From contig JAWKRB010000032.1 of assembly GCA_041389885.1 (NCBI GenBank), forward strand, positions 1-64,000: 64,000 nucleotides of DNA, written 5' to 3'. Made by a program: the position numbers and the translations under genes. The DNA comes from JAWKRB01 sp041389885. Its GTDB lineage: Bacteria > Myxococcota_A > Polyangia > Polyangiales > Ga0077539. Shown piece by piece: positions 52,065-61,224 of this stretch. The notes beneath the pieces were generated by a model. The model searched no databases. It worked only from the letters and a program-made list of their open reading frames with translations, and was not told where the DNA came from. How positions within the stretch are numbered: position 1 is the first letter of the stretch; each line of letters begins with the position of its first letter.

Positions 52065-53852
52065 TCAGCGGGTGGGCTCGGCGATGCGCGCGCGCTGGTA
52101 GCGGTTCGCGCCGCGGGGCACGGCGTAGCCGCCGAAGAAGGTCTCGCGCTCTGACACCTCGAGGATCGGCGAGAACCACACCTCGGCCACCACGCGCTCG
52201 GGCCGCACGTCGACGACGCCGTAGCCGTGGCTCGCGAGCTCGAGGTCGACCTGGTGGGGGTTGCGGCGGAGGAAGCCCGCGCGCACGCCGGGGAGCACCG
52301 TCGACGCCGACGCGCCGAGCTGCTCGTCGAAGTTGCCGCGGGTGATCGAGGTCGGGAGGAACTCCGCGCCCACCGCGCCGGCGCCCGCGTCGGGGTCGTA
52401 GGGCCGCGCGGGGTTGACCGGGTCGTCGACCACGTCTTGATACACCGTGAAATGCGAGTCGCCCGTGAGGAACACGTTGTCGACCACGCGCTGCTCTTGA
52501 AAGAAGCGAATCAGCCGCGAGCGCGCCGCGGGGTACTCCTGCCACCCGCTGAAGGCAGAGAACTCGGTGAAGACCTTCTGCATCCCGAGCAGCCGCCAGC
52601 GCGCGCGGCTCTCGCGCAGCGAGGCCGTCAGCCAGTCGTACTGCGCCGCGCCGAGCACGCTCGCCCCGGCGTCGCCCGGGAGCCGCTCGCGCCCCTCGAA
52701 GACGAAGACGTCCACCGCGTAGAGGTCGACGAGGTCGCCGTAGCGCAGCGTGCGGTAGATCCGCTCGGGGGCATCGCCGTCGGCCTGCGGTGGCAGCGGG
52801 TTCCAGTCGCGAAAGGCCTGCACGCCGCCGCCCCAGGCCGGCGCGCTGCGCTCCATGTCGTGGTTGTCCCAGAGCATGAACCAGGGGTGCGCCGCCCGCG
52901 CCGCGCGCAGGTCGGGGTCGCGGAGGTAGAGCGCGTGTCGGCGCCGGTGGCTCGCGAGGTCGGTGAGCGCCTCGACCTCTCCCGACGCCGGGACGCGCAC
53001 CCGCTCCTGCGCGTCGACGAAGTCGTAGATGTAGTCGCCGAGGTGCACGAAGAGGTCGAGGTCGTCGCGCTCCGCCAGCCGGCGGTACGCGTTGAAATAC
53101 CCGCTGAACAAGCTGCTGCAGCTCGCCACCGCGAAGCGCGCGTGGGAGAGCGAGCCGACCGCCGCGGTGCGCGTTCGACCCAGCGCGCTGCGGGCGCCGT
53201 CGGCGGTCGCGAAGCGGTAGTAGTAGGTCGTCGCCGGCGCGAGGCCCGTGACCACGACGTGCGCCGCGCCGTCCCGGTCGCTCCGCGCGACGGCCTCGCC
53301 CCGCGCGACGACCTCGCGCAGCCAGGGATCGGTCGCGACGACCCAGGTCACCGTGGGCGCGGGGTCGCGAGGCGCCAGCCGTGTCCAGAGGGTCACGCGG
53401 TCGCTGCCGGGGTCGCCCGACGCGACGCCGTGCGCGAAGGGACCACAGTCTGACGCGAGGCCCGGGAGCTCGAGCCCCGCCTCGGGCCGCGGGCGCACCT
53501 CGACGCGCAGCGACGCGACCGAGAGCGTGACCGGGTGCGCCACCGCGGGGGCGACGAAGACCAGGTCGGCGCCGCGAGCCTCGCCGTAGACCATCGGCCA
53601 CCCCTCGATGCGCGTCGACGCTTGCGCCGCAGCGCCTTCGATCACCACCTCGGCGCAGCTCTGCACCGTGCGGTCGGGGGGCGGCGGCGGGGGGACATCG
53701 GCGACGTCCTCGGGCTCGACGGCGGCGTCGGCGATGTCGTCGGGGGCCGCGACCTCGGGCGCGTCGACCGCCGCGGCGTCGACGGCGACGACCGGGCTCT
53801 GCGAGCACGACGCGAGCGCGAGGAGTGAGAGCGCGAGGCGCGGGCGGGTCAT
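52065..53852 (-). CDS. PhoD-family alkaline phosphatase lipoprotein
   Basis: 595 aa from the ATG at 53852. Signal peptide MTRPRLALSLLALASC with lipobox, then an Asp/Ala/Val/Pro linker to about residue 65. A fibronectin-like N-domain includes GPFAHGVASGDPGSDRVTLW and TYYYRFATADG. The PhoD catalytic core has FAVASCSSLFSGYFNAY, LFVHLGDYIYDF, WDNHDMERSAPAW and FLTGDSHFTVY, the Fe3+/Ca2+ ligand motifs. It hydrolyses phosphomono- and diesters outside the cell. Most PhoD proteins are Tat substrates; here a lipoprotein Sec-type signal without an RR motif is seen. It lies 51 nt after the cytochrome-like gene on the same strand. Confidence 0.9.
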   Translation of the reverse strand: MTRPRLALSLLALASCSQSPVVAVDAAAVDAPEVAAPDDIADAAVEPEDVADVPPPPPPDRTVQSCAEVVIEGAAAQASTRIEGWPMVYGEARGADLVFVAPAVAHPVTLSVASLRVEVRPRPEAGLELPGLASDCGPFAHGVASGDPGSDRVTLWTRLAPRDPAPTVTWVVATDPWLREVVARGEAVARSDRDGAAHVVVTGLAPATTYYYRFATADGARSALGRTRTAAVGSLSHARFAVASCSSLFSGYFNAYRRLAERDDLDLFVHLGDYIYDFVDAQERVRVPASGEVEALTDLASHRRRHALYLRDPDLRAARAAHPWFMLWDNHDMERSAPAWGGGVQAFRDWNPLPPQADGDAPERIYRTLRYGDLVDLYAVDVFVFEGRERLPGDAGASVLGAAQYDWLTASLRESRARWRLLGMQKVFTEFSAFSGWQEYPAARSRLIRFFQEQRVVDNVFLTGDSHFTVYQDVVDDPVNPARPYDPDAGAGAVGAEFLPTSITRGNFDEQLGASASTVLPGVRAGFLRRNPHQVDLELASHGYGVVDVRPERVVAEVWFSPILEVSERETFFGGYAVPRGANRYQRARIAEPTR

Positions 53853-53903
53853 GGTGGCGCGGAGCCTACGCAACGCGCCCGCGGGAGGGCAATCGCGCCC
53901 CGC

Positions 53904-54356
53904 TCAGAGGTCGCGGGGGCCGGGCGCGCCCATGCGAATCCACGCGCGGATCATCTCGCGCTCATGGGCGGGCAGGCGCTCGGAGCTCTGAGGCATCGAG
54001 GTGCCGCAGACCCCCGCGTCGGCCGCGCACTCGGGGCGCCGGAGCATCTCGCCGTCGAGCTTGATCATCAGCCAGCTCTGCGAGGGGTCGCCCGGCGTCA
54101 CCAGCCGGAGCGACGGGACCTCCTGCGACATGCTGGTGAGCAGGGAGGCGTAGGCCGTCTCGGGCGAGAGCTGCGGGTACGCGCGCAGGCCGCCGTGGCA
54201 CGAGCTGAACGCGCAGCTCCGCGCGACGATCGCCTGCACGCTCTCCCAGGTGGGCGGGCCCGCGTCGGGGGCGCCCGCGTCCATGCCTCCGGGGGTCGCG
54301 CCCTCGCCGCAGCCGAGGGCGAGCGCCGCGGCCAGCGCCGCCAGACGCGCGCTCAC
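53904..54356 (-). CDS. Cytochrome c-like lipoprotein with CX4CH motif
   Basis: 150 aa from the GTG at 54356, which overlaps the upstream stop by 4 nt (GTGA). The signal peptide ends in lipobox ALALGC (Cys16), then a short Ala/Asp/Gly/Pro linker. VARSCAFSSCHGG contains Cys48, Cys53 and His54, a CX4CH variant of the c-type heme motif. CGTSMPQSSERLPAHEREMIRAWI has the Met-Pro and WI..GAP pattern of cytochrome c C-termini found in Planctomycetes and Myxococcota, so Met121 may be the second iron ligand. Whether heme is attached is unproven. It is coupled to a PHM-like monooxygenase gene, so electron supply to copper is a reasonable guess. Confidence 0.78.
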   Translation of the reverse strand: MSARLAALAAALALGCGEGATPGGMDAGAPDAGPPTWESVQAIVARSCAFSSCHGGLRAYPQLSPETAYASLLTSMSQEVPSLRLVTPGDPSQSWLMIKLDGEMLRRPECAADAGVCGTSMPQSSERLPAHEREMIRAWIRMGAPGPRDL

Positions 54357-55591
54357 GAGCCGCCTCCGGAGGCGTCGCTCGTCGCGGCCCCGGCGTCGGA
54401 CGAGGGCGCGCAGCGCGCGGGCATGCACACCCGACCGCGGCTGTCGCCGGAGCACACCGAGCCGCTCCCGCACGAATCGTCGCTCGTGCACAGGGTGGTG
54501 CAGAACCACTGCCCCGCCGAGGGCGCGAGGGCGGCGAGGCAGAGCCCCGCCGCGCTCCCGGCGCACTCGCCCCCGCGAGGCGTGCAGAAGCGCCCCACGC
54601 CGCGCTCGTTGCCGCTCTCTCCAGGCTGCACGCAGCTCGAAGGGGGAACGCCGCCGTCGCCGGGGATCGCCGCGCCGTCGGGCGCCCCCGCGTCGGGGCG
54701 CACGGTGCCGTCTTCGATGCAGCCGTCGAGCTGATCGAAGGGCGTGTAGTACATCACCGCGGCGCACATCTCCTGGTCCGAGCTCTCGCCGTAGGGGACC
54801 TCGACCGCCGTGGGGTTGCTGTGAAAGCACCGCAGCGACACCGACTCGTCGGCGCGCAGGGAGAAGTTCCTGGGCGTGGTGGGCTGCTCGCCGAAGTCCC
54901 AGTCGGTCTCGTAGAGGGCATCGGTGCTCTCCATCCCGCCGCGCACGAACTCGAGCCGCGAGCCGTACTTGTGCATGTGACCCAGCACCGCGAACACGCT
55001 CATGTCGCGGCCCGGGCGGCAGCTCATGGCGGTGCGGTGGTTCATCGCCCGCGGGGGCACGCGCACCGTGCGGTTGTCGAGCCCGAAGATCCCCGCCGGG
55101 ACGAGCCGGCTGGCGGGGTCTGCGAGCGTCGCCGTCAGCGTCGTGCGCGCGCGAATCGGCGCCGCGGTCGCGTTCTGCAGGTGCAGCTGAATCAGCACCT
55201 GCTGCCCCCGCGGGAGCCGAATCCCTACGCCCTGCGGGAGCTCGAGGCGACCGCTCTCGACCCCGCCCAGGTAGAGCGGCGCCCAGGTCGTGCGAAAGAG
55301 CGTCCGGCACTCGAAGGTGCCGCTCTCTTCGGGCGCGAGGGTCTGCGCGAAGAAGATGTGGTGCGTGCCCGCGCCGTAGGTCGGCGCCATGGCGGTGATC
55401 AGCGTCTCCCGGTCGGCGGGCAGGGTCGCCGTCGTGCAGAGGTACTTCTCCTCCCCCGGCGCGAGCGTGTACTCGCCCGAGGCGATCGTCCACGTGAGCG
55501 GGGCCGGGTGGGGCGCCTGAGAGTCCCCGCACGAGACCAGGGTGCTGAGCGCGAGGCAGGCCATGGGGCGGAGCGGTCGGCGCGTCTTCAT
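54353..55591 (-). CDS. PHM/DBM-type copper monooxygenase lipoprotein
   Basis: 412 aa. Signal peptide MKTRRPLRPMACLALSTLVSC (Cys21 lipidated). The two-domain fold of copper type II ascorbate-dependent monooxygenases is supported by six positions that match the ligands of peptidylglycine hydroxylating monooxygenase. His77 and His78 (GTHHIFF) and His137 (IQLHLQN) fit one copper site; His205 and His207 (LGHMHKYG) and Met275 (SSDQEMC) fit the other. Spacing between ligands is close to that in PHM. After residue 290 comes a Pro/Asp/Gly linker and a Cys-rich tail with CTSDDSCGSGSVC. The enzyme would hydroxylate an unactivated C-H bond outside the inner membrane. The substrate is unknown. First gene of a likely operon with the cytochrome-like gene and phoD. 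Confidence 0.82.
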   Translation of the reverse strand: MKTRRPLRPMACLALSTLVSCGDSQAPHPAPLTWTIASGEYTLAPGEEKYLCTTATLPADRETLITAMAPTYGAGTHHIFFAQTLAPEESGTFECRTLFRTTWAPLYLGGVESGRLELPQGVGIRLPRGQQVLIQLHLQNATAAPIRARTTLTATLADPASRLVPAGIFGLDNRTVRVPPRAMNHRTAMSCRPGRDMSVFAVLGHMHKYGSRLEFVRGGMESTDALYETDWDFGEQPTTPRNFSLRADESVSLRCFHSNPTAVEVPYGESSDQEMCAAVMYYTPFDQLDGCIEDGTVRPDAGAPDGAAIPGDGGVPPSSCVQPGESGNERGVGRFCTPRGGECAGSAAGLCLAALAPSAGQWFCTTLCTSDDSCGSGSVCSGDSRGRVCMPARCAPSSDAGAATSDASGGGS

Positions 55592-55682
55592 CGCGGCGCA
55601 AGAGAAGCACGCGCCCCCTCCCCCGCGTCAACGCCCCGCGCGACTTGCCGCGCGGCGACGCGGCGGGGGTACGATCCACGTC

Positions 55683-58379
55683 ATGCGCGCCCCGTCGTCG
55701 ACCCTCCTCGTGACCCTGCTCCTCTCGACGCTCGCGTGCAGCGGCACGAGCGCCGTCGTGGGCGGCGGGGCCGACGCCGCCCTCGACGTCGGGGCGACCG
55801 ACGTGATCGACGACCTCGCGGTCGCGACCGACCTCCCCGACGTCCCCACGGCCATCGACGCCCCCGACGTCCCGGTCGTGATGGACGTGGTCGACGTCCC
55901 CGCCGTCATGGACGCGCCCTTTCGATGCGCGCGAAACGAAGACTGCGCGGCGATGACCGGCACCCCCGCCTGCGACATCGCGACGGGTCGCTGCGTCGCC
56001 TGCGTGCCCTCCGCCGACGCCTGCCCCCGAGGAGAGTACTGCGCCGCGGGCAACGTCTGCGTACAGGGCTGCCGCGACGATGAAGCCTGCGGCGGCGGCG
56101 GCGGCTCCGACGCGGGGGTCGACGGCGGCGTCGGGCGCGCCCTGCGCTGCGACACGAGCACCCGCGCCTGCGTCGAGTGCGTGGTCGACGCGCACTGCCC
56201 CGCGGGCACCCTCTGCGTGGGCAGCGTGTGCGTCGCGGGGTGCACCGACACCCGCGGCTGCCCCGGCGCGCAGCAGTGCTGCAACGGCGCCTGCGCCGAC
56301 CCGGCCTCGAGCATCGCCCACTGCGGCGGCTGCGGGACCGTCTGCGCCGTCGCCAACGCGATGCCCGCCTGCCAGAACGGCATGTGCACCGTGGGCGCCT
56401 GCACCGCGCCCTTCGCCGACTGCGACCGCCTCCCCGCCAACGGCTGCGAGGCCCACACCCTCACCGACGTCGCCCACTGCGGCGGCTGCGGGCTGCGCTG
56501 CGAGGCGAGGCCCAACGCGACGGTGTCGTGCGAGGCCGGGCGCTGCGCCTTCGCCTGCGCGCCGGGCTTCGCCGACTGCGACGGCGTCGCCGACAACGGC
56601 TGCGAGGTCGACCTTCAGACCGACGTAACCCGCTGCGGCGCTTGCGGTAACGCGTGCTCGCCGCCCAACGGCACCGCCGCCTGCGTCGCGGGGCGCTGCG
56701 CCGTCGCGGCCTGCGCGACGGGCTTCGGCGACTGCGACGGCAACGCGTCCAACGGCTGCGAGGCCGACCTGCGCAGCGCCACCGCGCACTGCGGCGGGTG
56801 CGGCAACGCGTGCCCCGCGCGGCCCAACGCGTTCCCCGGGTGCCTCGCGGGGCGCTGCGTCGCCTCGTGCGTCACGGGCTCGCAGGACTGCGACGGCGAC
56901 GAGTCCAACGGCTGCGAGGCCGACCTGCGCGTGAGCCTCGACCACTGCGGCGCCTGCGGGCGCCCCTGCCGACCTGCGCGCGGCGTCGGTGTGTGCGCCA
57001 TGGGCGCCTGCCGCGTCGCGAGCTGCGACCCCGGCTTCGCCGACTGCGACGGCGACCCCTCCAACGGCTGCGAGGTGAGCCTGCAGAGCGACGTGTCGCA
57101 CTGCGGCGCGTGCGGATCCGCGTGCTCGGTCTCGGGCGGCACCCCCGTGTGCGTCGGCGCCGTGTGCGGCCTCGGCATGTGCGCCGCGGGCCGCGGAGAC
57201 TGCGACGGCAACTCCGGCAACGGCTGCGAGACCGACCTCGCCACGGCGGCCTCGCACTGCGGCGCCTGCGGCAACGCGTGCGCGCTCCCCAACGCGACCG
57301 CCTCGTGCGCGGGCGGTCGCTGCGCGGTGGCGTCGTGCGACGCGGGCTTCGCCGACTGCGACGGCAACCCGAGCAACGGCTGCGAGGTCAACCTCCGGGC
57401 CGACGCGCGGCACTGCGGCGCCTGCCAGAGCGCCTGCGCGCCCGCCAACGGCGCGGGCGCCTGCGTGAGCGGACGCTGCGCGGTGGCCTCGTGCAACGCG
57501 GGCTTCGCCGACTGCGACGGCGACCCCAGCAACGGCTGCGAGGTGATCCTCGCGAGCGACGCGGCGCACTGCGGCGCGTGCGGCGCGCGCTGCCAGGTCG
57601 CCAACGCGGTCCCCGCGTGCGCGAGCGGTCGCTGCGTGGTGGCGTCGTGCGGCGCGGGCTTCGCCGACTGCAACGGGCTCCCCGGCGACGGCTGCGAGAC
57701 CCACACCGCGTCGAGCCCCTCGTCGTGCGGGGGCTGCGGCCGCGCGTGCTCCCTGCCCCGCGTGTCGTCCGCGGGCTGCGCGGGGGGCGCGTGCACCGTG
57801 GGCGCCTGCGTCGGCGGCTTCGGCGACTGCGACGGCGTCGCGTCGAACGGCTGCGAGACCGACCTCGCCCGCGACGTGAACCACTGCGGCGCCTGCGGAC
57901 GTCGCCCCCCCGAGGTGTGCAACCTCGCCGACGACAACTGCAACGGCGCCTGCGACGACGTGGGCGGGTGCCGCGTCGCGGTGCACCGCTCGTACCGCTC
58001 GAGCAACGGCGAGCACTTCTACACGACCTCGCTCAGCGAGGCCGCGTGCTGCGGGTTTCGCGTGGAGAACGCGTCGTTCTTTCACCTCTACGCCGCGGCG
58101 CAGCCGGGCACGGCGCCCTTCTACCGCTGCCTCCTGCGCAACGGGCTGCACCTCTACACCACGTCGTCGAGCTGCGAGGGCGCGGGCAGCTCCGAGGGGG
58201 TCATGGGGCACATCGCGCAGTCGGCGGTGTGCGGCGCGGTGCCGCTCTACCGGGTGTACCGCCCGGCCAACGGCGACCACTTCTACACGACCTCGGCGGG
58301 CGAGCGAGACAGCGCGCTCTCGGGCGGCTACGTCAGCGAGGGCGTCGCGGGCTACGTCTGGCCTTCACCCCAGGGATGA
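55683..58379 (+). CDS. Cys-rich NGCET repeat lipoprotein with C-terminal DUF5648-like domain
   Basis: 898 aa from the ATG at 55683. Signal peptide MRAPSSTLLVTLLLSTLAC with lipobox, then an Asp/Val/Ala/Pro linker to about residue 75. Cys-rich modules follow, including CARNEDCAAMTGTPACD, GGSDAGVDGG and CCNGACADP. Ten repeats of about 45 residues have the core GFADCDGDPSNGCEV. The last 130 residues form a domain with three HFYTT or HLYTT units (GEHFYTT, GLHLYTT, GDHFYTT), as in DUF5648. TACGAT lies 7 nt before the ATG. The likely role is an outer surface protein or adhesin. It is the larger relative of 3429-5327. Confidence 0.88.
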   Translation: MRAPSSTLLVTLLLSTLACSGTSAVVGGGADAALDVGATDVIDDLAVATDLPDVPTAIDAPDVPVVMDVVDVPAVMDAPFRCARNEDCAAMTGTPACDIATGRCVACVPSADACPRGEYCAAGNVCVQGCRDDEACGGGGGSDAGVDGGVGRALRCDTSTRACVECVVDAHCPAGTLCVGSVCVAGCTDTRGCPGAQQCCNGACADPASSIAHCGGCGTVCAVANAMPACQNGMCTVGACTAPFADCDRLPANGCEAHTLTDVAHCGGCGLRCEARPNATVSCEAGRCAFACAPGFADCDGVADNGCEVDLQTDVTRCGACGNACSPPNGTAACVAGRCAVAACATGFGDCDGNASNGCEADLRSATAHCGGCGNACPARPNAFPGCLAGRCVASCVTGSQDCDGDESNGCEADLRVSLDHCGACGRPCRPARGVGVCAMGACRVASCDPGFADCDGDPSNGCEVSLQSDVSHCGACGSACSVSGGTPVCVGAVCGLGMCAAGRGDCDGNSGNGCETDLATAASHCGACGNACALPNATASCAGGRCAVASCDAGFADCDGNPSNGCEVNLRADARHCGACQSACAPANGAGACVSGRCAVASCNAGFADCDGDPSNGCEVILASDAAHCGACGARCQVANAVPACASGRCVVASCGAGFADCNGLPGDGCETHTASSPSSCGGCGRACSLPRVSSAGCAGGACTVGACVGGFGDCDGVASNGCETDLARDVNHCGACGRRPPEVCNLADDNCNGACDDVGGCRVAVHRSYRSSNGEHFYTTSLSEAACCGFRVENASFFHLYAAAQPGTAPFYRCLLRNGLHLYTTSSSCEGAGSSEGVMGHIAQSAVCGAVPLYRVYRPANGDHFYTTSAGERDSALSGGYVSEGVAGYVWPSPQG

Positions 58380-59120
58380 GCCCCGCTCCTCGCGGTACAT
58401 CCGCAGGGCGAAGCGCCCCGCGGGGGTGTCGCGCAGCGCCTCGACGACGTCGATGAACGCCGGCGGCGTGTCGCGCAGCGGCGCGAGAAAGCGCTCGAGC
58501 TCCGGAGGAAAGATCGCCGGCGTCGCGAGGGCCGCGAAGGTGAGGTCGGCGGCGGTGAAGCGCTCGCCGGTGAGGTACGGCCGCCCGTCGGCGAGGAGCG
58601 CGGCGACCTCGGCGAAGACCTCGCGCATGCGCTCGAGGGAGCGCGCGGCCCCCTCGGGGGTGATGCGCATGCCCTTCTTCATCAGCGCGCGAATGGCGGG
58701 GAACCCCGCGCGAAACACGGCGGTCTGCCAGCGGGGCACGCGCCCGCGGATCATCCCGAAGAGCCGCGGGGGGTCTTCGAGCATGTAGCGGTAGGCCCAG
58801 CGTCGGGCGGCGGGCCCGAGCGCCTCGTCGAAGCGCGCCTCGAGGCGCTCGACCTCGCGCGCGTCGCCGTCGGGAAAGAGCCTCGCCGCCCCGTCGAGGC
58901 GCGCGTCGGCCCAGCGCAGGATCTCGGTCGAGTCTTGCACCGCGCGGCCCTCGGCGACGAGCACGGGCACGGTGCGCCCGCTCCCCGCGCGCATCGCGGC
59001 GGGGGTGTGCAGCAGCGGGAGGTACGGCCGCTCGACGTAGTCGACGCGCGCCCGGTCGAGGGCCCAGCGGGCCTTCTCGCAGTAGTGGCTGAAGGGGATG
59101 GTGACGAGCTCGACGCGCAT
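58365..59120 (-). CDS. Glutathione S-transferase family protein
   Basis: 251 aa. The N-terminal thioredoxin-like domain has IPFSHYCEKARWALDRARV (Cys13 in the catalytic position), VPVLV and VQDSTEILRWADARL, the glutathione-binding Glu-Ser/Asp-Ser motif. A helical C-terminal domain includes YLTGERFTAADLTFAALATP, the N-capping box of GST folds. A substrate cannot be named. The 3' end overlaps the facing Cys-repeat gene by 15 nt. It is 26 nt downstream of the MATE transporter gene on the same strand, so probably cotranscribed. Confidence 0.9.
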   Translation of the reverse strand: MRVELVTIPFSHYCEKARWALDRARVDYVERPYLPLLHTPAAMRAGSGRTVPVLVAEGRAVQDSTEILRWADARLDGAARLFPDGDAREVERLEARFDEALGPAARRWAYRYMLEDPPRLFGMIRGRVPRWQTAVFRAGFPAIRALMKKGMRITPEGAARSLERMREVFAEVAALLADGRPYLTGERFTAADLTFAALATPAIFPPELERFLAPLRDTPPAFIDVVEALRDTPAGRFALRMYREERGSSLG

Positions 59121-59146
59121 GGCGACCTTCGTAGCACCGCGGGCGG

Positions 59147-60514
59147 TCACTCGAGCGTGGGCTCGGCGCCGGTGAGGTCGAGGCGCCTCCACGCGCCGCC
59201 GCGAAAGCGCGCGTAGAGCGCGGCGCTGAGCACGGCCATGAAGGCGACCACCCACCAGAGCGCGCCCACGGGCCCCGCGCCCCAGCGCACGGCGAGCAGG
59301 GTGGAGGGCACGAAGAAGCCCCAGGCGATGGCGATGCGCACGGTCATCGGCCACGCGGTGTCTCCCGCCGCGCGCAGGGTCTCGCCGAGGACCATGCTCA
59401 CCGCGTCGAAGAGCTGCCACGCGACGCTCACGAGGAGCAGCGCGGCGCCGAGGGAGACGAACCCACCCGTGGCGGAGCCGCCGTCGGAGAACATGCGCAG
59501 CAGCGCGCGGGGCGCGGCGAGGTAGGCGCCGCCCACGAGGACCATCCACCCCGAGGCGACCAGGGTCGCGCGGAGGACCATGCGCGGCACGGCGCCCTGC
59601 GCGCCGGCGCCGAGGGCGTTGCCCACGTGGATCGCGTTGGCGCTGGCCACGCCGAAGGCCGGCATGAAGGCCACGCTGTTGAGCTGCAGCACGGCCATGA
59701 GCGCGGCGAGGGCCTGGGTGCCCAGCCGCGCGAAGACCACGTCGATGAAGAAGAGAAAGGCGCCGAACTCGAGGAACCAGTTGACCCCGTTGGGCAACCC
59801 GAAGCGCACGAGCCGCGTCAACTCGTTGCGGCGCAAGGGTGTACGCGGCGCGCCGCCGCGCTCGCGTCGAAGGGTCCACGCGACCACGGCGAAGCCCGCG
59901 ACGGTGGCGAGGGTGTTCGCGAGGGCCGCGCCCCGCACGCCCATCGCGGGGAGGGGGCCCGCGCCGCGGATGAGCACCGCGGCGAGGGGCACGTTGAGCA
60001 GCATGACGGTGACGTTGGCGACGAGGCCGACGCGGGTGTTCCCCTGGCCGCCGAACCAGGCCGAGAGGGCCTCGGTGCCCACCGCGAAGCCCGCGCCCAG
60101 GAGGCGCACCGAGAGGAACGCCGCCATGAGCGCGCGCACCTCGGGCGAGTAGCTCGAGCGCGCGAGCAGCGCGGGCACGAGGGGGACGGCGAGCAGCGCG
60201 GCGAGCTCGGCGGCGGCGGCGATGACGAGGCCGTAGCTCGCGAAGCGGAGCAGCCGCGCCCGGTCGCCCCGCGCGTGGAGCTGCGCGGCGAAGGACTGCA
60301 CCAGCGCCACCACCCCCATCGGGAGCATGAAGAGCGCGAAGGCGTTGAGGCTCCCGTTCGAGGTCGCCGCGAGGGCGTCGTTGCCCAGCGGCGCGACCAG
60401 CGCCGCGTCGACGAAGCCCAGCACCGACTGCGCGGCCCGCCCGAGGACCATCGGCCACGCGAGGCGCGCGAGGTCGCGCAGCGTGGGCGCGGCGTAGTCG
60501 GTGCGCGGGGTCAT
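59147..60514 (-). CDS. MATE family multidrug/Na+ efflux protein (DinF-like)
   Basis: 455 aa from the ATG at 60514. Twelve hydrophobic segments in two similar halves. DLARLAWPMVLGRAAQSVLGFVD opens the first half and RFGLPNGVNWFLEFGAFLFF the second, with FVDAALVAPLGNDALAA as the typical helix-1 loop. The family exports drugs or metabolites with Na+ or H+. Arrangement with the GST gene suggests a detoxification pair. It is divergent from the AlkB-like gene (89 nt). Confidence 0.9.
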   Translation of the reverse strand: MTPRTDYAAPTLRDLARLAWPMVLGRAAQSVLGFVDAALVAPLGNDALAATSNGSLNAFALFMLPMGVVALVQSFAAQLHARGDRARLLRFASYGLVIAAAAELAALLAVPLVPALLARSSYSPEVRALMAAFLSVRLLGAGFAVGTEALSAWFGGQGNTRVGLVANVTVMLLNVPLAAVLIRGAGPLPAMGVRGAALANTLATVAGFAVVAWTLRRERGGAPRTPLRRNELTRLVRFGLPNGVNWFLEFGAFLFFIDVVFARLGTQALAALMAVLQLNSVAFMPAFGVASANAIHVGNALGAGAQGAVPRMVLRATLVASGWMVLVGGAYLAAPRALLRMFSDGGSATGGFVSLGAALLLVSVAWQLFDAVSMVLGETLRAAGDTAWPMTVRIAIAWGFFVPSTLLAVRWGAGPVGALWWVVAFMAVLSAALYARFRGGAWRRLDLTGAEPTLE

Positions 60515-60603
60515 GGGGGCGGTCCGTATGGGTCGATTCGCCGCCGGGCGCAAGCGAGGCCCTCGACGCGCGCCCTGGGGCGCGCGATGACACGCAGACC
60601 CCA

Positions 60604-61224
60604 TTGCCCGACGCGCCCCTCACCCTCCTCGACGACCCCGCGCGACGCGCCCTGGTGCGACTGTGGCCCGCGTTTCTCTCCCCCGCCGAGGCCGACGAGC
60701 TCGCGCGCGACCTCGCCGACGCGCCCTTCGAGGCCGAGCGCCCGGTGATCTTCGGCCGCGCGACGACGGTGCGGCGACAGAGCTGCGCCTTCGGCGACCC
60801 CGGCGCGCGCTACCGGTACTCTGGGCTCCTCCGCGAGGCGGCCCCGTGGCCCGCGGCGCTCCTCACCGTGCTCGCGCGGCTCGAGGCGACGGTGGGCGTG
60901 CGCTTCACCTTCGCGCTGGTGAACCTCTACGTCGACGGGGCCGCCGCGCTGGGATGGCACGCCGACGACGAGCCCGACCTCGCCGCCGACCAGCCCATCG
61001 CGTCGCTCTCCCTCGGCGCCACGCGCGATTTTCAGATGCGTCCGCGCGGGGGTCGCACCACCCTCACGGTGCCCCTCGCGCACGGCTCGCTGCTCACCAT
61101 GGAGCGCGAGACGCAGCGCAGCTACCAGCATCAGGTGCCGCGCCGCGCGCGGGTCGCCGCGCCGAGGATCAACCTCACCTTTCGCGTCATGCGCGAGGCC
61201 CGAGGGCTCAGCGCGCGACGGTGA
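60604..61224 (+). CDS. AlkB-like 2-oxoglutarate/Fe(II) dioxygenase
   Basis: 206 aa from a TTG start. ALVRLWPAFLSPAEADEL opens the fold. The Fe(II) ligands are in LGWHADDEP (HxD) and SYQHQVPR (His), and RINLTFR has the Arg residues that bind 2-oxoglutarate. ALVNLYVDGAAALGWH is the AlkB/ALKBH2-3 type active-site strand (N.Y...). It is expected to remove alkyl lesions from DNA bases. The 3' end overlaps the facing OmpA gene by 17 nt. Confidence 0.92.
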   Translation: MPDAPLTLLDDPARRALVRLWPAFLSPAEADELARDLADAPFEAERPVIFGRATTVRRQSCAFGDPGARYRYSGLLREAAPWPAALLTVLARLEATVGVRFTFALVNLYVDGAAALGWHADDEPDLAADQPIASLSLGATRDFQMRPRGGRTTLTVPLAHGSLLTMERETQRSYQHQVPRRARVAAPRINLTFRVMREARGLSARR

